This document shows, piece by piece, positions 1 to 12,208 of a stretch of 64,000 nucleotides of DNA. The notes beneath the pieces are model-generated. The model had not been told where the DNA came from. It saw only the letters and a list, made by a program, of their open reading frames with translations, and did no database searches. The first letter of the stretch is position 1; each line of letters starts with the position of its first letter. Made by a program: the position numbers and the translations under genes. Origin of the DNA: Rhynochetos jubatus (taxonomy: Eukaryota; Chordata; Aves; Eurypygiformes; Rhynochetidae); contig CM050655.1 in the NCBI GenBank assembly GCA_027574665.1, positions 2,852,001-2,916,000 of the forward strand, written 5' to 3'.

Positions 1-2598
1 TCCCTTTCCTAATCTGAGTTTCAGCTTTTACTTAAATTGCTAATGAAAAATTAATACCTGAGAAATGGGTCAATTTGCTCATCTTTCAGCCAGTGGCAGA
101 GGGACTACTCAAAGCCTCAGACGCAGAGAGATTCTTTTCTCATTTACTGAACAAGCAACAACCCAAGAACTTACAGACACAGTCCTGATCTTCAAAGCAT
201 TTCTCTGGTTAGTTCTTGTAGCATGGCTTAAGTGACACCACTGGCTTGTCTACCAAACAGGTTTTGGCACAGTAACTCATTCATTTCACAGCTCAACAGT
301 TGACAGCGTATGCTATCTTTCAGCAAAGATTTTAGGCTAAGTAATACTAATTACCAGGCTTTCCTAAATAAATTCTAAGATATAACACACAGACAAGAAA
401 GTACTTAAACCTTTTAGTATCAAGTAATGGTTTGTCAGTGCTGTCTACTGTTTGCACAGAAAGAGGAGCATTTGTGAAGAAAAGTCATAATGATTATGGC
501 ATTAAATATGGGAACGAGTTCACACAGAAAGCTGGACAACACATGCATACAGGGAAGCCAAAAAGTTCACAGCCTAGGCTATAACAAGAGGCCTGGTTTT
601 CTATGCCCTGGAGCTACTACACTCATCAGAGAATGGCTGCAGAAATGTTGAACATAATACAAGCTCTTACCTTTAATCGTTTGTTGTATAGAAACTCTGA
701 AATAACAACTCTTAGAAGCTGATCTTCTCAACTAAACATTTATGTAGAACCAAAGCATGTTTATGCTCATTTCTTTTTCCTATCAAGCCCTGAAACCATG
801 AGATAAAAGAACGGATAGGCTCATTATTGGGAAATGTAAGAGAGATCCTCAGGCAACATGAACGTAGTTAAAGTCAAAGACGAACACAGCACAGTTAATA
901 TGGAATTTGCTGTGTTTCCATGTATTGATTACTGAGAAACGCACACCTGAATTCAAGGCTAAGATCAGTTTCTAACATAAGAAGAGGTAAAGAAACAGAT
1001 CAGGCGGGAAAACACACCAAAAAAAACCTGCTATGCAAGAAAGGCAGAGCATATCTACTGGGCTGGGCAGCAAGATGTGTCTCTGTAAACAGCCAACCTA
1101 CTTTCCCAGGGTTCCCCAGCATACCCCCAGTTTAGCCTAAGTCTCAGTGCCAGGTACCACTACAGAGTTGGACACTTCACGTTCAAAAGGCAAAGTCACT
1201 TCTGTCCTTACCAAAAATATTTGTATGAAGAGAAACATGCCATTCTCCCAAAACTGAAAGTTCCGTTTTCTCTGGAAGCCACAAGCCCGAGCCACACTTT
1301 AAACATTCCATTATGCCAGCGGACATAATTGTGCTTAATCACAGTCTCATTCCAAGATGAAGTGTAAATACCATCCCCTACAAGACCGTTTAGCATCAGT
1401 CCCCAAAATTGGATACCATCTATTTTGCTAAGGAAGGAATAATTAGAAATCAATTAAATCTCAAATAGCTTCCTGATGCTCGATGCAACTAAATCACAGG
1501 CACAAGACTACACAGGCAGAGTAAGCCAAAGGCTGGGAAACCTCTTTTACCAGGTTTCAATAAAAGATTCCAAATCTTAATAAAAAATAAGGCAAAGGCA
1601 AAAAAGGCACATTGTGATCCAACTGCTTCAGAAACTAACAACTCCCTAAATTAGCCATGAGTATTTGCCGTTTTGAACGTACCATAGCTAACAAGGAAAA
1701 AATGATTTGACAATAAAAACTGGCAATCTAACTTGACTTTTTAGCTTTATGCAGTTTGACTGTCAGTAGAGCTAAATTCATCCCCATGCACATTTAACTT
1801 TAAGCAGTCATACTTTCAAGAAAAGTCAAGAAAGAAATCACCTTCATCAGGGATAACCATTCCTGCCTTTGTGTGAATTTTATCCTTCAAACAGGTAAAA
1901 ATAAAGGCAACTTCCTTATACATTGCAGGGGTTTTATTACAGCTGATTTAACCACAGATATTTATTTTAACAAAGACTAGATTTTATATTTGGTGAGTTA
2001 TGGAGACTGTGGATTTCAGTGCCACAAATATCTTACTTAGCACCTGTATGGAAGCCCAGGCTGAACTAAAAAGTTACTCTCAAACTTCAGGGAAGGTTAT
2101 GTGCTCTTAGCTTGCGTAGGAGATACCTGTATAAAATGCCTACGCACTGAAGACATCGCTTGCAGCAAAAAAGAGAAATTAAAAAAATATCTAAAACCCC
2201 CAGAACATTTGATGAACTTTATTCTTTGACTAAGAGTCATTGATATAATTAAGATGGGAAGATGTTGTTTCCAAAAGTTTCGGTCACTTTTTGGTACAGT
2301 TAGCTAATTTTCATTAATTTGGGATTTGTTTATTTTTTTGCAGCACGTTTTCTATTAACGTGTCTCTATAAGACAATTTCAAGGAGTTTTTTCTGTTTGG
2401 AAAGAATTGGGATTTGTACAGTCAGATAGGAAGGAACTACAGTGAAATTACTTTAGAATGAATTGTTATATGGTTGCCATTCTCAAGCCATCCCATATCC
2501 TCTGCAGTGTTAATTAGCTGTAATAAGCATAGAACTGATTTGTACCAAGATGATTAAATCTGGTTACTCACAGAACTGTCCTTTGTTCCCAATCCCAG

Positions 2599-2630
2599 CC
2601 CCCCACCCCCCACCCCACCCCCCACCCCGC
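2599..2630 (-). repeat. C-rich / G-rich tract with G-quadruplex potential
   Basis: On the plus strand, runs of 6, 6, 4, 6 and 4 C are separated by single A bases. The minus (PCDH15 sense) strand therefore has five consecutive runs of four or more G with one-base loops, a textbook G-quadruplex pattern that would also be present in the pre-mRNA. Confidence 0.8.
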
Positions 2631-5291
2631 CAACTTCAGTCCTCCACCAACCTCCTTTTTTGCACCTCCACCTCGCTAACACCCGCCTTTCCTGCTGTAA
2701 TTTTATTTTCCTCCTACAGCATTTCCATTTCTTACATCCAGAGAATAACCCATTTCCTCCATATCCCATGTTCTCCCAACAGCAATAATCAATGGCACCC
2801 AGAAGGGTCAGTTCCCAACTCCCAGAACAATAAATGCAAATGACTGCCAAACCGCAATCACCAGGGAAGGTGATAAGAAAGCCCTCCTACTGCAGCCGCT
2901 ACAGTACGTCACCATGTGATGCTAAGCTAGGATGCTGCAAGGGAACGGGAAACAGCTTGGAGAAAAACTGTTGTGATTGCCCCCAGCAATTCAGCAAGAA
3001 ATGGAAAGATAAAAGGCGAGTTTTAAAAAGCACCTGTCATTTTTTGACATAACTATCAGTCTGATGCAAAACATTTTTCACTAACTGGGAACTCTTCAGG
3101 CAATTCTGGATTCCAATCAAGGTGTATTTTCTGTGAAGATACATTGAGGATTTGATGAATTTACTGTATAGCCACAATTCTTAACGCTACGATGGTTTAT
3201 TATGCTTTGCATATATGAAAGTCAATGAATTTTTGGTCTTTGCATGAACTATTCAAACGTTTCTCCTTATAAAAAAAAAAAGTTGAAGCAATCAGAAAAG
3301 ACACTGCTCTATTTTTAATATAGAACATATAATGGCCTAAATTTTGCAATAAAAAAACCACTGCAGCTCTTGATTCCTACGACAGTAGATCAAAAGCGTT
3401 CACCTTACCATCAAGTCTGCAGCTTCCACAGTTCCCAAACTGTGTGTTACAGGATGTGCGCAGAGCTCTTCAGGGAGGACTCAAGCAAGGCTTTTACCCA
3501 GCAGGATTGCAATACCACCTTTTACAGGCTCAGTTTGCTCCCCCTGAACCCAAACTGATCTAACTAAAGAGATCCTTCTCACAAACAAAAGCTTGAGGAC
3601 TTCTAAGGGCACTTCCTGCTTGTCAATGTCTTTTGTTACCCCCCTCAACCAGTGCTCTTTGGAGAATTTTTATGGTTTTTAGCCTTTTGTCGAGCAGTCC
3701 TCTGCTCACACCCATCTCCTTGAGTCTGCTCAACAGGGCAGCTGAGCCCACAGGCTTTGTAAGGTCCCAGCTGATACAACCCCTAAGGATAGGGAGGATA
3801 ATCAGTAGAAAAATAAATACCCTCCACGTAGAAAGATACACCAGTAGTGCATTAATAAGCAATGTCTCATAATGCAGCTAGGTGTTTAAAGTGTTGAATT
3901 AGTACAGAGAAAGCCTCATAGGTGTCACGGAGTATATTAGTGTTCATGTGGACTGATAATTAGCCTGTGGAACCTGATAATGAAGCTGTTTATTACAAAA
4001 CTAGTCCAGCGACTGATTAAATAAGCCTAACCTATATTTCACTGCTAATTGGCTTTTCTTCTTTGTATGATGATGGAAAAAGTTGAATATAGAAATGGAC
4101 AAACCTTCACAAAGTGAGCACGACAGGAACAGACTGAGGGGGAAAGAGGGAGGAGAAATTACCTTTCCATTGTTCTAAGACATGCAGGTTATTTTTTTTT
4201 TTAACTCCATTTGACAACTTGCACATCCTGATAAATGAATGCTAATTTATTGAAGTCTTCCTGAAATAATTGGAGGAAAATTACTTACCAGATTTGCTCA
4301 GACACAGAAACACTGAGGTAAAAACAAAGCTATGTAACAACAACAACACAACACCCCAACCAGACAAACAGCACAGGTTTTCCTGGAAACTGGAATTTAT
4401 CTAACAACAGTGAATTGATTCCCAGAGACAAGTAGGGAACACCCAGAGAAGTATTTGGAGCAATTAGCAGACCCAGGAGGTTCATACATGCATCCATTCA
4501 TCAAGCAAGGACATTTTTTCTCCTTTTGTCGTAAGGTAATATATATATTTGGCTTGTGGAACTTGAGTTTTTGAAAGGTTTATGCTAGCTCACTGTAGAA
4601 TGACACTGAAGCTGTACTTTGCATTGCCCTAAAGGAAATGAAGTGAAAAGATTTGCACGTTATTATGGGACAGAACTTCAAACAATGACTGTCAATTCTG
4701 TCTTACAGGCTACAGGGTCTTTTTGCAAGATGACTATTTTTGCTATGATTATTAGAGGACTCGAAACTCAGCAGATTTATTTCTTTTCCCTCCTCATCTG
4801 TGAGCTTGTAAAGCAGTTTATTCCATCACTGTCAACGGGCACCGATTCAGACTCAACAGGTAGCACTTGACGAGCAAATGACTGCACAGGGAAGCAATAC
4901 GTGATCTAAGGTGTGGATTACCGGCTGTTCACGTAGCTCTGTGTCCAGGCTTCAGCAGCAGTGAGGCAGTTTAGCCCTCAGCACTCACCTACAGCAGGAT
5001 TAAGCATTCAGAATAGCTCATGCGCTACAAAAACAGCTGAAGTTTGTTTACTCCAAACTATGAGTTTCTGCCTCCTCTCCAAAGTTGCAAAAGCACCTCA
5101 CAAACATTTGGTTTCAGAGACACTGGTGTTTACAGGACCTTAGCTGTGATCCTAGACCTAATAAGACCATCAGTGCAATTACTTACAGCAGCTCACTGCT
5201 AACACTGAAAAAGTGACACTCTCAAAACCAGGCAAACACCAACGAAGAATGTCACCGCACCATGCAGCAAAACTCAGTTGGTGACCCACAG

Positions 5292-5340
5292 CGCCCGGCT
5301 GACTGAGAAGGTGCTATCGCAACATCTCGCTCCACGCGCG
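5292..5340. other. Small CpG cluster in intron
   Basis: Seven CpG dinucleotides fall in about 48 bp, including the run CGCGCG near 5335-5340. The surrounding kilobases are AT-rich and CpG-poor. No promoter elements are evident. Confidence 0.5.
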
Positions 5341-8300
5341 CACCCAGAGCAGACCAGCAGATAACCTTTGGCTCTGCTTGGAAGATCTGCAGCTTTGCGG
5401 GATTTTATACCATCTGTCCAAACGGCAGAAATACAAACCTGTTTTTTTACAAGTGTGTAGACAGTAATTATACAGCACTCTGCCCAGCCTGGAGCAGATT
5501 TCAGACTATTACCAACACTGCCATGAGTCAGACCAGCTCACTGAAGGTACAGCACAAAACTTGATACTGTTCTTCAGGAAAATAAATTGCTTCTCTGGTA
5601 ACAAACAGATACATTCATTTTGCTGGCCTCTTCCGTCTCCACCAGCCAAAGATCATAAACAAAGCACACGCTGTACAGATTCTTCACTGCCATTGTATCT
5701 AACTGCCTTAGAGCATCTAAGGGAAAGAAGCTTCGAAAGGAAATATGATTTTTACCTCAGTAAATTCATGGATGGAGGCCAGCTACAGATAAGTAATCAT
5801 GCAAGACTGAACAAAAATATTATTCTTACCAGTTACACTGAATTCTTTAGTTTAGGGGTCAGCAGAAAAGGCATCTTGCTTTGTAAAACAGGACTTCTTT
5901 TTCAAGCTACTGCTTCTGCATAATTCATACTTCAGTGCTCTTTGGTTTAGATTCATTAATATTCCTTCTCATGTTCATTGAAAAATTAAAGAGCAAATTC
6001 AGAAGTGACAGTGCTGGACTAAAAAAGTCCTTTAGCCTATGTAATGGCTATGATTAAAAAACTTTAGCACAGCCTTCTGTTCTATTTGCTACACCCTCTG
6101 GAAGATTCAACACCTACAGTACGGCAAAGATTAAACTTTTAAAAAAACAATTTGTGCAAGAAGCTTCAGACAAATTCTTCAGAGGAGTATATTGGTTACT
6201 ATCAGCTTCTCTATAACCTGATGTCATACGTAGTTACAGCCTTACAGCATTGTGGACTCAGATGGGTCTTGTCTACATGGTGCAATGCAAAGGTTTGACA
6301 GCATGTTGAAATCTCAAGCTCTGTCTGAACAAGGTCCTCTGCCCGGGCTGCACTGCCAGATGGGAGCATCGCAGGAGCCCTCTGCCAGCCCCTGGCTAAG
6401 CCAGACAGCTCAGGCTTCTCTGCACTTTATTGCACTGCTGTTGCTGGACAAATATAATCCATATGTTGACTAGCTGAGTCTTTTTAGGTACCACCTGTAT
6501 CTTCTAAATGAAGTCTAATTTAGAAAGAAGTATCTGAAGTACCAAGGTAAAGCTTTGAGTTCAAGTATCCTTCTTCCACTTACATTTATCAAAACTGCTA
6601 CAGTGCTACAAACAGATAAACACCAAATAACTCACAGTTTATCAACAGAACCGGTTTCTCATTTCATAGATCAGATTTCTCAAGGTGTAGTTTGACGCAA
6701 AAAAGCCAAAAAGCAAATACAAAAAGCTGACACCTGAACAGATTGTAGCTTATGAAGTTAAATGACTACATTTTATAACTCAGCACCTAAATCACTAGTC
6801 AGATTTTTTCCAAGATGCCCTCCTTGACAGACACTGCTTTGTCTTCCAGCCCAGCGCATGTGCCCAAGACCAAGGGCAGGAACAGAGACAGAGCCAGATT
6901 CCTTCAACCCAAAAGAGCTGTATCAGGAAGATTCTATAATTTGCATTACACCTTAAGGTAACCAGATAAAAAACCAAGGTAATGACCAAACACTGGTTAT
7001 TAATAATTTCTGCCTCTGTACTGGGCACTCCATCATACCTGTGCAGATAAAAGGGGTCATCCTCTGTCACCCTGCATAGTTTGGGTGCCCTAGCAACCCT
7101 GATGAGGCCACATACTCAGCTGGAGAGTAATCTGTGGTTGCCCAGTTTCCTTAAAATGACACTAAGCCCAAGCCACATTAATGTAAAATTTAAAGGAAGA
7201 GCATATATTCACAAAGTCCAAAACAGACAACACAGTTAAAGGGTTATCAAATACCAAGGTGGGGCAGGGGTGGGAGATGCGTGTAAATAAATATAACAAA
7301 GTTAAATATGGAACATCTCTCCCCTTCCCTTTCACAACTGATTTGCTGTTGTTACAAGCTGAATATCAAGGCTCCAGTCTTGCTACACGTTACATATTGG
7401 GCTGCAGTTGTTAGGAAGAGATTCTCCAGTAGAGAGAAATCACATCCTCTGGAGGTGCATGTGCTCTGTAAGCCCCAGTCTTCTCCCATTAGTTTGCCAC
7501 AGGGTCCACACAGACTCATACCACCTCCCTGAAACTTGTTCTAGCACTCCCTTATCCAGAAGGCACACTGATTACATACATCTTGATGACAATAAACCCT
7601 GCCTTACCTCCTTGAGACTGTACTGATTATTAAACCAGAGCCTGTACTGTTAACCTGTGCAGAAGCACTTGATCAGCTGTTGTATATTAGATACAATTTC
7701 AGCTGGTCCTAAAACGGATAAAACAACTGTGAGAGATTGAATTGCACCAAGAGTATGATCTGAATGAACCGCGCGGGATGGCGGCAGTGCTTGGTGCCCC
7801 TGATCAAGCATATTTGCAGCAGGACCCTGAGGCCAGACAAAGCAGGTAACCAGAACACATGGGTTGGCAAAAGACTACGAAGCACAGGATAAGTAAGGCA
7901 GAGGACAGCAAGAACCTCCATGTCTGCAGCCTCAACCTCCACTATCTCCTGGTGGGAGGAAGCAGGACAAAGTGTGTCCTGCAATGAACAAGGGAAACCC
8001 ATGATCTTGATGTCAATACATTATCTTAATGTCAACGTCAATCGGGTGGAGTAATACCTAGTGAATCAGTTGGTTATTCCTTTTTATATTTGTAACTACT
8101 TGAATCAAAGGTCACATATCAATACCAATTAAGAAATTTATTTTTCTGTTTCACCCACCAGAGATGCACATCTCCATTATACCACACAGCAATTCTGTAA
8201 GGAAGGGGAGTTGACACCATCTTTATTCAAAGAATGATAAAGGTCTCAGCTCCCCCTTTCTTTGATTCACTGTGAATGTTCCAGTGTGACATAAGTCTTG

Positions 8301-8831
8301 CTGACCTTTATCCCTTTCCTAACTTACATATTAACAGATACTTAGGAGACAAGCCCTTACATAAGAAAACACACACATTGCTCTTCAGTGCCTCTCAATT
8401 GAAACTAGCTAATAACAACACACAGTCTAGTGGGGACTAGTGACTAATGCTTCCTCTTCCAAAAGTCTTTCTCCAAGGTCTAGACAATCCTGAATAGAAT
8501 AACATGTTAAGCCCCTTCTCAAAAGGGCTTCTTCAGGACATTTTGAGGGCAAAGCCTGGACAGTTCAGGAAAGGCAATTCCACAATTTACCAAATTGCAG
8601 TGAGATTCAGCCCTTATAGTGAACAAGCACTTTACCACTGTGTCCAAGACAGAACTTCACCATCTATTCTTACATATATCTTACCTTGGTTTTCTTTTGT
8701 TTAGCACATAAAACATGGCATAATGCATATGTGACCTTTCTAGTTACAGTTCTCAATTACATCCACAGAGAAAGATGGCAGCTGCTTGCAAAACAAACAC
8801 ATAAAACTTGCAAGAAATCAAGAGGACTTAC

Positions 8832-9002
8832 AGGATCAGTCAGTTCCGGCAGGCTCGCTTGGTAGGTGAGAGGTCTACAGTCACGAGTATTATTCACCAA
8901 GACACAAGGAAGAAACATTGGTCCCAAATCATCCCCATCGAGCACATCTACTGTCAGGGTGGTCGTACTTGTCCTTCGCTCATTAAGATTTTGGGCCCGG
9001 TC
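8832..9002 (-). CDS. PCDH15: PCDH15 coding exon: end of EC2 and start of EC3
   Basis: This 171-bp phase-0 exon gives 57 codons, starting [20 protein letters not shown] and ending [11 protein letters not shown]. The sequence [14 protein letters not shown] (residues about 17-30) is the EC2-EC3 linker, a variant DXNDN calcium site. [15 protein letters not shown] begins EC3 with two cysteines eight residues apart that probably form a local disulfide. NNT is a potential N-glycosylation sequon. The acceptor (...ctccacag) and donor (gtaagt) are canonical. The next coding exon expected in the family, which continues EC3, was not found in 1-8831, so the following intron is at least 8.8 kb. Confidence 0.97.
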
Positions 9003-12000
9003 CTGTGGAGCAAGCGAGTTAGATTTGGTGAGACTTTCTGAATTCAGAACCTGTAAAGAAGTTTCCAGTTAAAGGTAAGGGTGAAACGTATAAGCACCAC
9101 AGTTACCCAGGTTCTCAGAAACAAGTAATTACAGAAAAATCAGCCTCACAGCTACAGCCTTTAATTTCATAAAGGCTCAGAAATACAATTAAGAGTTAAA
9201 AGTTTACCTCTTGAGTTAAGAAATACGAAGAGACATCTATCACTCAGAAATAATACAGGCTTTGAGAACTTAATTCTCAGGAAACGTGTGAAATGAAGAT
9301 GCATCTTGTTAAATCTATAAAGATGCAGCATATTTGTATAAGATAAAAAGCCCCTCGTGCCTTAATTACCACCTGAAATACATTGCTATGTGCTGCCATG
9401 TGCAGCTCTACCAAACCCTACCTATCAGTAAAAGGACTTTCACTTTCAGAAATGGAAAACATAAGCCGTAACTTCGGCTTTTCTAACTGGCAGCAGAGAG
9501 CCCCTGGACTGTATATGCTCAATCCACCTCTCGACGCCACAGTTCAAGAAAGATTTAGCATCTCCTTTCGCCTGCCAAAAAACGTACAGCCAGAGGACAG
9601 CAGTGAGATCGATCTTAGATCTCCAAACTGTACTCCATATGGAAAGCTGGTTTGTCTAGAAAATGAGTTACACTGCTCATGTTTTAAAGGTTGAAGAACA
9701 CTCCTGACCACAGTAAAGCAGCTACAGTGCTGCATCCCAAAAAATCTTCCACGCTGCATGACAGGTCCTTTTCAATGTATGATGGTTTGGATTGATGTGG
9801 GGTTTTTCAGGCTTTGGGTACCCAAGACACCTTTGAGTATTGCAACTTCTTTATTGCCTCTTTCTTTCCGGGGAGTGCAGAACAGAACTACACTTTACTG
9901 AATTGTGGGAACCACCCGGTTTATTTTTATACACTGAACATGCTAGCAATAGTTCACCGTTTCTTTCTTCTACTGTTATCACAGTGAATAAAAAGCACAA
10001 GTATCCAGTATTTTCTTAAAAGAGTCAAAAAAAGTTCCATTTTCAAGGAGAAACCGTTGTGATAGCCTTTCTTGCAAAAATAAAATCTGGCAGAGGGAAT
10101 ATGGGCCATGAGCTAAATCTTGCCCTCCTATCCTACAATAACACTGACAGAAGAGCAAAAAGGTTTTTTTAATATCATGATATGTGTAAGAGGAATAGAC
10201 ATTGCTCAAAATCATATTGGATACATTTTTCCTGTTTTCCTATTTTGCAGTCCACTCAATTCTTAGAACCACTTTACATTTACAGTTACTAAACATGGGA
10301 ATTTCTGAATTCAGCTTTCTTCACGGTCAATGATGAAAAACAATTACAGATACAAGGAGCAGCCTTCGTCATCAGCTAAACTTTTCCTATGTTCCCCCAA
10401 GACGTGCCTTTGAGTAACAGTGGGTCAAAGCAGATACAGAGTAAGTAATTTCATGTAGTATCATCAGGATGTGAGAACAATAAACAATCACTGCTAATAT
10501 TATCAATGGAATAGAAGTATGATTGCATAGTATATACAATAGAGAGAACTAAATGCAGCCTGCAATATTATGTAGAATGAAAAAAAAGTACGCATGAGGC
10601 AAACTCCTCAAAAAGCTGGACTACAGAGCTTAATTAGAGCCTTTCTTTGAGATCTAGTTTCTCATCTGTGAGCACTCAAAAACTGTAGCAAGCTCAGTTC
10701 CCATTTGGGTACGTTTGAGAAAACACACGGCCTCACAAGACATTTCAATCATGCAAGCTGCCCCATTCTGTGTAAACATGATGCAGAAGCTATCAGCACA
10801 GCTCCAGTGCCAAACCCGCTACCACAGAGGTGACAACTCACCACGTCAGGATGTATATTGAAAGGAATAAAGTTAATACAAGATTGCTCTGTCGTACCGC
10901 CATCGTGAGCTGTGCCTTTGACAGTTGGTCCTGCAGCATGGCATGCTCCCCTCCTCATGCAAGGTGTTGGCACTGCTGCACGCCCTGCCTTCCCTTTGAA
11001 AAACGTGACCTGCTCAACTACCCCTGTTACTTGTCTAGAAGCACAGTGCCTCACGAAACTCACAGCTTCACCATCAAAGAGCTGTGAATATGCAGTGGTG
11101 ATTTTTGGAGTCAATTATTAATAAAACAAAAAGCCAAATCAGTTCTGAGCCTTCCTGTATTCCTGTTTAAGAGATCAGCAAGTTACATTACCCAGGTAAA
11201 ACGACTCCTTCTAGCAGCTGTAACCAGGAAACATCTTCAGCTACATCTAAGCGCAAAAAGTACGGAGATACCCCCGCAGCCTACCTTCTACTGGGGGAAT
11301 GCTGAACGTGCCCTAAAATAGGTAAGTCAGTGGACTGTAAAATGTATCATTCGATGTATCTATAGTTCTGTATCAGAAAGATGACAGTGAAATAAATGTG
11401 TAAATTTAGGAGCAAGCTACCTGAAGTTGTTTCAGAGTACTCTCATTTTCCCACAAATGAAGCAGTATCACAACAGAGGTAAACAGCAGAGGAAAAGTTT
11501 TCATTTCAGCTATTATCAGAAGGGCAAAAATGGAAAAAAAGCTGTCACAGCCCCTCAAGGGCACCAAAAAACTTCTCTGATGACAGATATATTAGACAGA
11601 GTTTAAATATCACTTCTCAGTATGCATTATCCACTGCCAGCCTCCCTGTAAAAACCTCTGTGTACACTTGCAATATAACTTGAAAGAAAAATCACCTCTT
11701 TATAGAACAATGCATTTCAAACCTGAAGGATACAACCAAATTGTATCCATTAAACTCATTTGAGATCAAATTAGCATCGCTAGATTTGTTAGAAAAATGA
11801 ACACTTAGTGACACTAGAATGCACTTTTCTGCATGGACTGTATTTCAAATTTGCAACTTGTTCCTTGTGCCAAAAAGGTTGACTTGTTACATGACTGAGC
11901 AAGCTTTTTTAACCAGTAATAACATCTCTAAGCTTTCAATGACTTAGATAAATCTTAAACAAGATCCTCAGGAGAAGAGCATTATTAGACCTTGCATTTC

Positions 12001-12097
12001 AGCAAGACTTTCCCTTTCCTCGGAAAAATCTAAATCTGCAAACTAAAACCCCACCTAAATCAGTGGCATAAAGAGCTATTAAGAGATCAATACTTAC
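9003..12097 (-). other. PCDH15: PCDH15 intron between the EC2-middle and EC2/EC3 exons
   Basis: A complete 3,095-bp intron, gtaagta...ctccacag. It contains no recognisable transposon. A slightly GC-richer patch at about 10750-11110 has a 121-codon minus-strand open frame without family similarity, which I do not call a gene. Confidence 0.9.
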
Positions 12098-12208
12098 GTT
12101 TGCTTGAACAATCACGAAATAACGAGTCTTCTCTTCATAATTTAGTCTTTCCCGTAGAACTACTGCTCCAGACAAAGTGAGAGGAATATCAAAGGTCCTG
12201 TTGGAAGT
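12098..12208 (-). CDS. PCDH15: PCDH15 coding exon: middle of EC2
   Basis: This 111-bp phase-0 exon gives 37 codons, starting [18 protein letters not shown] and ending [11 protein letters not shown]. It carries the EC2 counterpart of the LDYE calcium motif (RLNYEE, residues about 21-26) and the beta strand leading to QAN|DRA, the D-x-D-type ligand group split by the exon junction. NRT at residues 3-5 is a potential N-glycosylation sequon. The acceptor (...tttacag) and donor (gtaagt) are canonical. It is too short to have been found as an open frame by itself. I located it from its splice sites and from continuity with the exons at 16730-16849 and 8832-9002. Confidence 0.96.

Larger units (their letters stand above)
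1..8831 (-). other. PCDH15: PCDH15 intron (partial), downstream of the EC2/EC3 exon
   Basis: At least 8.8 kb of AT-rich intron starting at the gtaagt donor at 8831. I see no exon, RNA gene or recognisable transposon in it. It holds a C-rich tract at 2599-2630 and a small CpG cluster at 5292-5340. Open frames here are short, overlap on both strands and match no family I know. Confidence 0.8.

Noticed and set aside
2554..2850. 98-codon Gly/Trp-rich minus-strand open frame
   Set aside because: Created by the G-rich tract at 2599-2630; no start context or homology.
10749..11114. 121-codon minus-strand open frame in the intron at 9003-12097
   Set aside because: Matches no family I know, starts arbitrarily and is overlapped by open frames on the other strand. 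It is explained by a local rise in GC.
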